DNA of 64,000 nucleotides, from the NCBI GenBank assembly GCA_009746045.1, contig RPFO01000276.1:1052775-1116774 (forward strand), in the 5' to 3' direction. This document shows, one piece after another, positions 55,838 through 64,000 of this stretch (its first letter is position 1; each line of letters begins with the position of its first letter). The stretch is from Mesostigma viride. Lineage: Eukaryota; Streptophyta; Mesostigmatophyceae; Mesostigmatales; Mesostigmataceae. The notes beneath the pieces are model-generated. The model worked only from the letters and a program-made list of their open reading frames with translations, did no database searches and was not told the DNA's origin. The position numbers were made by a program, and so were the translations under genes.

Positions 55838-56420
55838 TTGCCGCCAAGCCAGCCAGCCTCTGCTGGCCTGGCTGGCGATGCTCCTCCCATCCCGACCTGG
55901 GCAGACATGCTTAAGCAGCACACCACCTCCACCACCTCCGCCATCGCAGCACAGCTCCAGCAGCAGACGCTCGACCTCCGCGAGGAGGCCGAGCTCGCCA
56001 AGCGCAGCCTCAACGTCATCGTCAAACACTTCGACATGGACGAAGGTGAGAATTCCGAGAAGCTTGCACGTGCGTTTGAGAGAGAAATTCTTGGTCGCAT
56101 GGGCCTTACTGGTGAGATCGAGCTGGCCGCCCACCGCCTTCCCCGCGCGCGGGATACTTCTCACCTTTAAGAACCCGGCGGACAAGATTTCTTTTCTCAG
56201 ACGCCGCAAGCGGCTCGAGAAGACTCACTTCACCCTAATTGACGACGACTTGACCCTGGCGCAGCAACAACGGCGACGGGAGCTATGGCCGACCTACCTC
56301 CAGCGCCGGCAGACCAAGGCGGGGCAGCCGGTGTACTGGAAGGGGGCGACCATCTACGTCGGCCACAAGCCCTGGCATGCGACCCCCGCGGCCCCAACGA
56401 CTCCAGACGCCCCAGCTTAG
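55838..56420 (+). pseudogene. ORF1 RRM-like and C-terminal domains of LINE copy D
   Basis: WADMLKQHTTSTTSAIAAQL, then LREEAELAKRSLNVIVKHFD and MGLTGEIELAAHRLPRAR, which ends at 56,170 because about 22 bp present in copy C (after RLPRARGK) are deleted. The next frame continues LLTFKNPADKISFLRRRKRL, LIDDDLTLAQQQRRRELWPT and QPVYWKGATIYVGHKPWHA to the stop at 56,420. A single small deletion is the main lesion, so this copy is young. Confidence 0.7.
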
Positions 56421-56786
56421 GGGAATACAGCAGTAGTAGTGTAGAATAGATGGACCATGGCCATGTACATGTACGCCTCCTACAGGCTCTATACCAGCTG
56501 ATTCACGTGGGCATTATTTAGCCATGTACATGTGTGCCTATGATGTGCCACACTCCAGCTGATGCCTAGCTTTATCTAGTTATGCTCTGCCCATGCAGAG
56601 AGCTGCTCTCTGCTGAGATGCCACGCTCTAGCTCTTGAATAGCCATGATGATCTTCCCCCCCATGACAGGCTCCCCCAAGGTTCTGCTAAGTGCTTGATA
56701 GATCATGGGGCTGCAGGTGCCCTGGTGCACCCCGAGCAAGTGTCGTTTACATTCCCACCCTTGCAGGAAGTAGCCTAGAATGTATT

Positions 56787-57208
56787 AAAAGCCATATCAA
56801 GGAGACAACCAGCGCAGGCCAGAAATTGGGAGAATCCGGACCATGGTAGCTCGAGCCTGCCGTTATCTTGTCCGCGTGTTCGAGTCGTTCAGGATGATGA
56901 AGATGAATGGTGATGGAAATGTGTATCCTTGTGCATTGAAATTATGGCTGGCTTACGTGTAGAGCGACTAGAGGACCTAGACGGTGGGGCCAGAAACAGC
57001 ATGCTTGATCAGGGCGTGTGTTTCGAGCCTAACTGGCCGGGAGTGTCTAGTGGTGAGCACCATTGCTGCGATCGCTCTCCCACCATTTACGAGGAAATAC
57101 CCGCAAATGGAAAACCACTGAAAAGGTAGCTAGTCAGTCATCACGTTAGCCATGCCATGATTCCAAACGTCCAAGAACTGCACACGGTGCAAAGGCAAAA
57201 AGCCATAT
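56787..57208 (+). mobile_element. SINE-like element with 11-bp target duplication, copy 2 (intact)
   Basis: The target AAAAGCCATAT (56,787-56,797 and 57,198-57,208) flanks a 400-bp insert within the 3' region of LINE copy D. The head contains TGGTAGCTCGAGCC, resembling an A box, and about 35 bp later GTGTTCGAGTC, resembling a polymerase III B box. The rest carries the mini-ORF and ends GCAAAGGCAAAAA, a short A-rich tail. The long target duplication, the A-rich tail and the A/B boxes suggest a tRNA-derived SINE mobilised by a LINE. Confidence 0.75.
56944..57129 (+). CDS. Conserved mini-ORF of the SINE-like element, copy 2
   Basis: Frame MAGLRVERLEDLDGGARNSM and onward through FEPNWPGVSSGEHHCCDRSP to PANGKPLKR and a stop. 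It is the counterpart of the frame at 43,322-43,516. No known domain is recognised. An in-frame ATG lies 15 bp upstream. SINEs normally encode no protein, so this may be chance or a captured exon. Confidence 0.35.
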   Translation: MAGLRVERLEDLDGGARNSMLDQGVCFEPNWPGVSSGEHHCCDRSPTIYEEIPANGKPLKR

Positions 57209-57364
57209 GCCCCTTCTCCGGGATATGTGCTACATATAGTCCCAACGGAGTTATGTTCCTAATTAATTAATTAAGTCCGAGAAAAGGTAAAAAGGAGGGA
57301 AAAGTACCCCATTCGCAACAAGTACCCCCTTAGATGGGTGGGGTAGGATTTCTTATGTAGTTTC

Positions 57365-57560
57365 TGATCAGGCACTCCGCAAAGGTGAAAACCATTTGCG
57401 TTCAGTGCCGGGCCGCGGAAAACGCGGAAAAACGCGATCTGCAAATGAATCCGACCGTAATCGAACTGGGGACCTCTCGCACCAACTTTCGCTGACTATA
57501 GGACGGACGTCTCCGGTTACCATGGCATCGCCAACTTACACCTACAGTCATCCGCAAAAG
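57365..57560 (-). mobile_element. tRNA-related SINE-like repeat, copy 2 (longer)
   Basis: On minus: GGCGATGCCATGGTAACCGG, AGACGTCCGTCCTATAGTCA, GCGAAAGTTGGTGCGAGAGG and TCCCCAGTTCGATTACGG. This resembles a degenerate long-variable-arm tRNA with a B box, followed by a body ending in GCGGAGTGCCTGATCAG. The body is shared with 42,425-42,590 in the opposite orientation. Confidence 0.5.
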
Positions 57561-59121
57561 TTCTCCTGTCCGGGGAGTGATGCCAGCCTGTCGGATTTGG
57601 TACTAGATAAATCACTCGAGATCTGTGTGTAGGAGTACTACACACGTGTCTGCACGCGAGACTTGTTCAGTCTCGCACCGTGAGACGGGCCGAACACGGC
57701 TGAATCCTTCTTTAGAAGGGGGCGTAGCCGGTACTATCGAAATCAGCCAAGCGTATATTCTGATCTATATGTAGTTGTTTAGTTCCCTAGTTTTCAACTC
57801 CTTGGTTTGGGGGGCCTTCTGCAAGCTATTGTAAAGCGTCAGGCAACCAAGCATGGTTGTCTCCTTGATGGTTGCATGGGTTATCAGACCTGGCTCAGGG
57901 GCCACTGCAATCAGCAATGCATCCAGTAATATTAAATTTGGATATCACACTCATTTATACGAGAGCACCATGCCAACGGGCTTTATTTCCATAATTCCAC
58001 CCGTCTTGCGGCCGCAAATGTTGGTCCAGCTCACAATGTGTGATCCCGCATATGTTGGTCCAGCTCACAAGCAGACTGGGTTTTTTATTGTGGGTTGGGC
58101 GAGGTTGTTCTACAGGTGCTAGCCACGTACATTGACAACACGCGCCAATTCTACTGAGTATATGCACCCAGAAGGAAATAACTTCTAACGTATATGAGCT
58201 AGTAGGAACCACTGTGTTGGTATAAACGCCTCAATACGTGACACTACGTCACCACGGGGCAGGCCACATGGCGTTGTAAAAGTGCCGACGAAAAGTGAGA
58301 TGGTGAAAGTGCCGACGAAAAGTGAGTTGGCTAACGTCCAGTTCAGCTAAAGCAGTACTACCAGCTAAGAAGCTTCAATATCCCCTGTGAGCTTCATGCA
58401 TGGTATGCAGCACGCCGCATATTACGTGAGACAAGCAAACGCACTTGCATGCATCGTGCCTTGCATTACCAACATGCTCATCTCCTAGTTTTGCCAAAAG
58501 CCAAACAGGCCGCACGCCGTCATGTGGTTGTGGAAAACGGAGAAACTGCCTCAGGCTTCTAGCTAGTATGTCCGTACGTCCATCGGAACGAGCACTGGAA
58601 CGAGAAGGCGACAGTAAGGTATGAAAGCATGGATGGCTACCAGCACTTTGCCAGGATGTGTTACGTTGGCAGCACCGAGGTGGATGTTTGGGACGCCACA
58701 AAGATTAGAAAAAGCCGCATGGGTGGCGCGTTTCACAGTGAGGATTTAACAGCTGAAAAGTTTCAAACACTGTCCTCCAAATATTCTTTAAACGGATTCA
58801 GATGCTCGCGAAGGGCTCGGCTGTGAAATAAGAAAACTATGCCGTTCCAGGATTTTGTTCATGTCCTTCATGTCTAGTAATAATTATAAATGTGACCTGG
58901 ATGGTCCTGAAATGAGCAAATTCTTCAGCTGGTTGGCGACTTGGCGTGCCCACTGCCCAGCTCACTGCCAGAGATTTCGCCTGCAACCTTGCTGACGTGG
59001 ACGGTGAAATCCACTGCGAAGTTAGGATCTTACATCCCAAGGGCATAAACGCTTTTTTGTGAGCTATATATATGCCGAATCCGAGATATTTTCAGATAAT
59101 TAGCCGAGCTAGCTCGGCCGC
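57561..59121. other. Intergenic, no gene seen
   Basis: Contains a 19-bp direct repeat (ATGTTGGTCCAGCTCACAA, about 58,018 and 58,054) and a duplicated GTGCCGACGAAAAGTGAG near 58,280 and 58,309. No frame shows the codon bias of the accepted exons. Confidence 0.5.
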
Positions 59122-59211
59122 GCTCCTTTGGCGAAATGGATATCGCGTCTGCCTCCGGCACCTCCGAGGAAAGACAGCAGAAGGTTCCGGGTTCGAGTCC
59201 CGGGAGGGGCT
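59122..59211 (+). tRNA. tRNA-Arg (anticodon CCG) with a 17-nt intron
   Basis: The acceptor stem GCTCCTT (59,122-59,128) pairs with GAGGGGC (59,204-59,210). The D stem is GCGA/TCGC around AATGGATA, and the anticodon stem is TCTGC (59,148-59,152) with GCAGA (59,177-59,181). The T arm is CCGGG-TTCGAGT-CCCGG. The anticodon loop is CTCCGG plus A, with a 17-nt intron (59,159-59,175) at the canonical position one base after the anticodon (59,155-59,157, CCG, reading CGG). The D-loop AATGGATA and A-box region resemble plant tRNA-Arg(CCG). The discriminator base would be T, which is less usual for Arg. Confidence 0.85.
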
Positions 59212-59219
59212 TAATTTTT
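59212..59219 (+). terminator. RNA polymerase III terminator
   Basis: A run of six T directly after the tRNA (TTAATTTTTT), the standard stop signal for polymerase III. Confidence 0.8.
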
Positions 59220-61340
59220 TCCCGCAAACTCAGGTCTCGCTGCGTCAATTTTGCTATGCAGCATTGTGTTGCCCGCCCGGGCATGGCTGCTTAATACATG
59301 ATCTAGATATCTATGGTGTTTTATCAGCTCATTGTTTAATGGCTCCAATGTTTTGTATTTCATTTCATTAGGGTTTCGACTTTTCGCCAACGTTTTCGGC
59401 AATAATAGTACCAATTGCAAGTCCATGTCGTCATTTCCCTGCTCCCTCAATGCCCACGTATTCATGATCGTGACCCAATGTACTCGTAATTGACGGGGAT
59501 GCGGGCGGATTACAATAGTATTTGCACGGTGTCGACGGTTTTCGAGGCGAGCAGCTGGGCATTGCATGTCTCCCCGTTCGCACAAACTTTCGTGTATGCT
59601 AGAGATAGGAGATAACTTTGTTTCGTCCGTTGATATGGGCCAAACTCGGCCAATTAACGACATAAAAAAAGGCTATAATGGGGCCACAGATGAGGAAATG
59701 AAGTGAACATCAAGTGTGCTTTTTTAATGTCACCTATGAATTTTATTTTGCAAACATAGAAGCCGCTTCTTGTCTGGAAGGCCTTTGTGAGCATATGAGC
59801 AGCCTTTCGGCTTCTAGTTTGGTGAGCACATGAGCAGCCTTTCGGCTTCTAGTTCGTTAAGGAACGGTGTTCATGGGGAGTCCGTCCGTCACGATGGCTT
59901 CTGCGCCTGTTATTTACTATGCTCCATGAATGCGACCTTCAAGGGGCGCACGTACATTGGGTGCGTATCAAGCAAAGCTGACACATAATATTATTTATTG
60001 AATCAGCTCGCAGAAGTGAGGCGCAACTTTTTTAATAGCGTCTATTAGTCGCATATGTCTACATGGACCACCACCAGGTTGGCTGATATTGCGTGTAGGT
60101 ATGGCGGTGGTTCGCTTGCGGCCTTAGCAGGTTTACTGTCAACCCACCTCGAAGGATACGCCAGCACAACGGCGAGCTCGTAAATGGGGCTCGGTTTACG
60201 AGCCGCTATCGCCCCTGGGAAATGGTACTCGTCGTCTTTGGGTTCTCATCCCAACGACAGGCATTGCAATTCGAGTGGGCGTGGCAACACCCAAAACGAT
60301 CCAAAGATGTAAGTGCACATGGAATGTGCGGCTGCCCTAGACATGACTGAGGAGGCATGGATTGTGGTTAGTGTGTCTTTGGCTGACTTATTCTGGCAGT
60401 CTCGACATGATGGGTATGCATGCATGTCTATGGGTGGCTGTGCAGCGCTGCGACAGTGAGAAGCATGCGATGGCGTGAATGTGAAGGAAAATTGTTTCAC
60501 GTTCATGGCCCCACCTTCCTGTCTGCGTTGTGTTATTCACCCCTCCTACTCAACTCCTCATCTTCCCATCTCCACAAATTCCCATCTCCCCATTGTACTT
60601 GACGCTCTCTTATGCTGCACGCTCAATACCCTCATGCTCCCGCAGCGCGCACCAAAGCACTGCGGGATGCCCTGGTACTGCTATAGTTTCGGTTTGGTGG
60701 GGGTGGGGGGACGCCCCCTCACAGGCCCTTGGCACGCTCGCAGGAGAAGTTGGCCTGGCACAGGGGGCATCGTGCTGAACATGGTGCTTGTATGCTCGGA
60801 CAAGCGCGACGAGCTGGCTACGCGCAACAAGGGATGAAACCTCACAGGGCGGCAGATTTTGACAAGAGCCATATGCCATGATCAGAATATGCCATGCCAC
60901 GTCATGCCGTGATGTCCACTCAACCGTTGCTGGATGCTGCGCGATGGTAGGGTACAGCATGTTGCCGCCGTGAGTTGTGGGCGTGCGCTGGTAAGCGGCA
61001 GGAGCGTGCAGCAGGGAGCCACACACCGCCCATACACCACCGCAGGCCCGATAGCACACCACCGCGGGCCTGTCACGGCACGGCACGTCTGGCAGGAACT
61101 GCACATTGTGGCGGTGTTGCGAGCTTTGTTGCGGCGGTGTTGCGGGCAGGTGGGGCCATCGCAGCTTGTTGATGGCCCCCACCCCAGTCATGTTGGACCC
61201 CACCCCATGAACATGGCAGCCGCCCTCAGGGCCACGCAGGGACCTGCAACCACATGTGACCTGCACCCTGAGAAGTGCTGCCCCTGTGACGTGCGCCCCT
61301 GGTCTGCCCCCATTCCCTTGCCCATCCCAACGCAACCAGG
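59220..61340. other. Intergenic or upstream introns, no exon firmly placed
   Basis: Includes a 36-bp tandem duplication GTGAGCATATGAGCAGCC/GTGAGCACATGAGCAGCC near 59,787-59,858. The upstream exons of the gene at 61,341-62,762 should lie here. A pyrimidine-rich stretch with CCGCAG|CGCGCACC near 60,647 could start one, but the evidence is too weak to call. Confidence 0.45.
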
Positions 61341-62762
61341 TTCGCACGATCGGCGACGCAGCGCTGCGAAAGATGCGGAGTGGGGTCAAGGGCAAGGTGC
61401 ACCTGCTGTACGCGATGCTGGGCCTGCCGCGCTGGCAGAAGTAGGTGGCGGGAGCCCGCACCCTCAGCCCTCATGGCCTCGCAGGGTGGCGCTGCCATGC
61501 CCTGTGCCTTGTGCATGCATGCATCACGCTATTGGGGTGTGTGTGCCCATGTCGTACTGCGCATCACAGCCGTACTAGTGCGCATCCAAGTACGACCATC
61601 CCAGCTAGTAAAGTAGCTAGGACAAGGGCCCCCCCTGGCCTCCAAGGGTGGAGCCGCGGCACCATTCAACGGACTATCCCGCAAGTCCTCAGCGCGTGGT
61701 GGCTGCCTTCACGCGCAGCAAGGCTGCAAACCCCTGCCTTGTGCTTTAGCTCCGCAAAAATACCTTTTTATGTGGTGCTGCGTCCATCATGCCATGTGCA
61801 GGATGGCTGCAAAGTATGCGACATCTGCCATCTACACCACTGTGCGGGCCATGTCTGGGCGCGCACATGTCCCCGCTACCCCCACCCTCGTGATCGTTTG
61901 AGTGGGAAGGCTGGCTGCCCGCATTGTCAGCAGTGCGTCTGCCCCGGTGTCCGGGCGGGTGTCCGTGTGGGCCTTGCGGGGATCACCGCTAAAGGGATCC
62001 CAGCCGCCGCAAAGGGGTCGACCGTGTTACTATGTAGGCTTGCTGCACAGCCCCCTTCCTTACATGCGGAGGACCGCGCCGTGTGCGACCACCCGCCGTG
62101 CCGTGTTCTTGTTTGGCAGCCCACCACCCAGCAACCCATCCTCACATGCACACGGACCAATCCTCACATGGGTGCTGCAGCACGCTTGCCACCCAGCGCA
62201 CTGGGCGGTTTCTTGACGTGTTGTGTGTGTCGTGCGTGTGCGTGTTGTGTTTGTGTGTGTGTGTATGTGTGTGTGTGTGTCATGCGTGTGTGTGAGTGTG
62301 TGTGTGTGTCCTGCGTGTCCCGTTTTGCGGTGTTACGGATGCAGGTACCCCCTCACGGTCCAGTTCCTGTCCACACGCCACCTGGTGCTGGCGCCGCCAC
62401 CCACGCAGCTGCCCCTCCCCCGCCACATGGCGGTGCGTGTGGCATCGCTGGACGAGCTCGACCTGCCCAGCTACGACGAGGGGGACGAGGAGGACGAGCC
62501 GCTGCCACCTGTGGGCGAGGAGGACGAGATGGGGGACGAGGACGAGGAGGAGGAGGAGGAGGAGGAGGAGGACGGGGGAATGGGCCTGTCTGGGGACGGC
62601 TCGCTGCCCGCTGGCGATGATGGCGGAAGGGATGAAGGCTGTTCGTTGCAGGCGCGCACGGAGGCAGCCGACTCGGCCGCCAGCAGAGGTTTGCAGAAAG
62701 TTTGCTGGTTGGCCTGGCTGGATTGTGCGTTCGCCGTGTATGGGTTGCTGTGCCTGTCGTAA
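61341..62762 (+). CDS. Last two exons of an unrecognised protein with acidic C-terminus (5' incomplete)
   Basis: Exon 61,341-61,439 (acceptor CAACCAG, donor AA|GTAGGTGG) reads VRTIGDAALRKMRSGVKGKV then HLLYAMLGLPRWQ. It joins in phase to 62,343-62,762 (acceptor GGATGCAG), KYPLTVQFLSTRHLVLAPPP then MAVRVASLDELDLPSYDEGD. An acidic Glu/Asp run (about 22 residues) follows, and then a less convincing tail to the stop at 62,760-62,762. Third positions are strongly G/C-biased, as in the other genes. The upstream exons are not identified and no family is recognised. The terminal 50 or so residues may instead be 3' untranslated sequence if another splice is used. Confidence 0.6.
62220..62320. repeat. 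GT-rich simple repeat in the last intron
   Basis: Irregular (GT)n tract with GTGTGTCGTGCGTGTGCGTG-type variants immediately upstream of the acceptor at 62,343. Confidence 0.9.
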
Positions 62763-64000
62763 CGGACATTGTGTGCTGCAACTGCATTAAAGTAAGTAAG
62801 TGCGTGAATATGCACTGATGGCGTACCACGGAGTACCCGATGAGGTACTTTTCTACGCGGATACTTCACCCGCGAAGGCAAGTGGCGCGACTGACTCGCC
62901 CAGGTCTGGAGTCGCAGATAGCAACTCCGCGTCATCCGGACTGTGCAAGACGACTGTAGCCTCGGTCATGATGACGGGTGTGGGGGTAGGTTGCATGCTA
63001 ACCCCCGATAGCCCAGGAGAATATAAAGGCTTCTCCCGGAGCCTGAGGGGGTTTAGGGGGAACCCCAGGGTTCACCCACAACCCCCAACTGCCTTTGAGG
63101 CGCTAGTCTATCGGCAACACGCACTGGTAGAGCAGCAACACGCGCTGGTAGAGTGCATGGGACCAGGAAGCGGCGCCTGTAGATGTCGTGACACAGGACA
63201 CCGTGCACTTGGCTTCCTCAGCCATCCCACCCATGTTCCCTCTGTGTCTGTGTTGTGCCCATTGGCGTCATGCTGCCATTTTCCCAAGACCTGCCCCACG
63301 GCTCTGTGCGCGTGTGCAACCATCCACCCCACGACATGCTGCCACGCTGCTGGCTGCATCTCCCTCCATCTTGCAGGTGGCGGCCGGTTGACAAAGGGCG
63401 GTCGCGGCAGCCACCTGCCAGCGGGCGCCAGTAGCGGGCCCAGCTGTGGGAACGGGGCAAGCTGCCACATGTGCCAGGAGCCAACACGGCGGGTAAGACC
63501 GGGCACCCTGGGTGTCTCTCTGGGTCCTTGTTTTTCTTCCTGCCTTACTGTATTTCGCATGAGGGGTACTGCTGCTTGTTGCCCACACGTTTCTCGTGCC
63601 TCGCGCCCGCTAGAGGCTGGTCTGCGCAGCCCTTCATTGGGGGACCGTGGCTACGCCTGCCGCATTCTTGCCATTGTAGTTTGCTCTAGGGCACCCTAGC
63701 ACCTCTCTCCTTGTTTCGCTGCCTGTAGCATTCGGCGTTCTGCAGCCATGCGCCTACTGTAGCGATGCACCTACTTCCTTGACGCCCTCCTGTAGCAACA
63801 CGGAGGACGAGGCATGTTTCTGTGTGCCAGACGCCAGCACCGCATGCGTGGACAAGGCGTGGTGGAATGGCGTTCAACGATGCTGCTTGCAAACCATGCC
63901 ACACGCCCTTGTAGCACCATGGGTTAGGTGCGGGGCCGCTGTACCGTAAGTGTATTTTTTGCCAAGATCCTATGTGCGTCAGGGGCCACGTATCGTATTT
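62763..64000. other. Window end, no gene firmly supported
   Basis: A 299-codon plus frame (62,800-63,699) has uneven codon use and no recognisable domain, and is not called. A GCAACACGCACTGGTAGAGC-type duplication lies near 63,113-63,154, and several TGTAGCA motifs recur after 63,720. Confidence 0.4.

Larger units (their letters stand above)
54882..57272 (+). mobile_element. Copy D of the ORF1-only LINE-like element, split by a SINE
   Basis: Starts with GAGCCACGAGCCACGAGG. The leader matches copies A and B. ORF1 runs from 55,030 to about 56,420. The 3' region has the GCAGAGAGCTGCTCTCTGC stem-loop (56,596-56,614) and ends on (TTAA)n at about 57,260-57,274. Without the 411-bp SINE insertion and its duplicated target, it is about 1.98 kb. 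Confidence 0.85.

Noticed and set aside
59030-59284. Minus-strand frame containing a GLEPGT motif
   Set aside because: A well-known false protein arising antisense to a tRNA T-arm; here it overlaps the tRNA-Arg.
61445-62620. 391-codon plus frame
   Set aside because: It runs through intron sequence including a GT repeat and reads the 62,343-62,762 exon in the wrong frame; the shorter frame joins in phase to the upstream exon.
62800-63699. 299-codon plus frame at the window end
   Set aside because: No recognisable domain and codon use unlike the accepted exons; probably chance in GC-rich DNA, although a spliced gene cannot be excluded.

Overview
The window is eukaryotic nuclear DNA, most likely from a green alga (chlorophyte or prasinophyte). 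The evidence is intron-split genes with GT-AG junctions, G/C-rich third codon positions in the exons, a nuclear-type tRNA-Arg with an intron, and many LINE, SINE-like and TIR elements. No species can be named from the sequence alone. Nothing looks bacterial: there are no operons, ribosome-binding sites or CRISPR arrays. Most long open frames are accidental readings of GC-rich or tandemly repeated DNA.

Four protein genes can be read exon by exon. (1) 30,831-19,159 (minus) is a triose-phosphate/nucleotide-sugar transporter family (SLC35C2-like) membrane protein with a long charged C-terminal tail. (2) 31,640-38,238 (plus) is an EFG1-type rRNA-processing protein with an added Gly/Arg-rich extension; it diverges from (1) across about 0.8 kb. 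(3) 50,462-43,770 (minus) is a complete 7-exon glucose-6-phosphate 1-epimerase. (4) 51,417-53,125 (plus) is a small FAM177-family protein; it diverges from (3) across about 0.95 kb. A tRNA-Arg(CCG) lies at 59,122-59,211. The last two exons of an unrecognised acidic-tailed protein lie at 61,341-62,762. An unrecognised, possibly transposon-borne coding region lies at 3,233-6,151.

Three transposon-rich islands separate the genes: about 0.4-18.4 kb, 39.0-43.6 kb and 53.9-57.5 kb. The main component is a roughly 2.0-kb element with only an ORF1-like RRM protein, no reverse transcriptase, and a 3' end closing on (TTAA)n. Three near-full copies (10.6-12.65 kb, 12.65-16.4 kb, 54.9-57.3 kb) and many fragments are present. 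One copy is split by a 1.72-kb TTAA-flanked piggyBac-like element, whose empty site is visible in a sister copy. Another is split by a 400-bp SINE-like element with an 11-bp target duplication. Separate LINE ORF2 remnants keep reverse-transcriptase and C-terminal motifs.

The most unusual theme is that introns are inflated by minisatellites, several of which begin at, or contain, the adjoining splice junction. A 41-bp array in the transporter gene repeats the last 24 coding bases plus the 5' splice site. A 34-bp array in EFG1 starts on its 5' splice site. A 40-bp, roughly 44-copy array in the epimerase carries a 3'-splice-site-like sequence in every unit. A short array spans the FAM177 stop codon. 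The other standout is a nearly perfect 296-bp-arm inverted repeat at 2,693-3,305, able to fold into a long double-stranded RNA.
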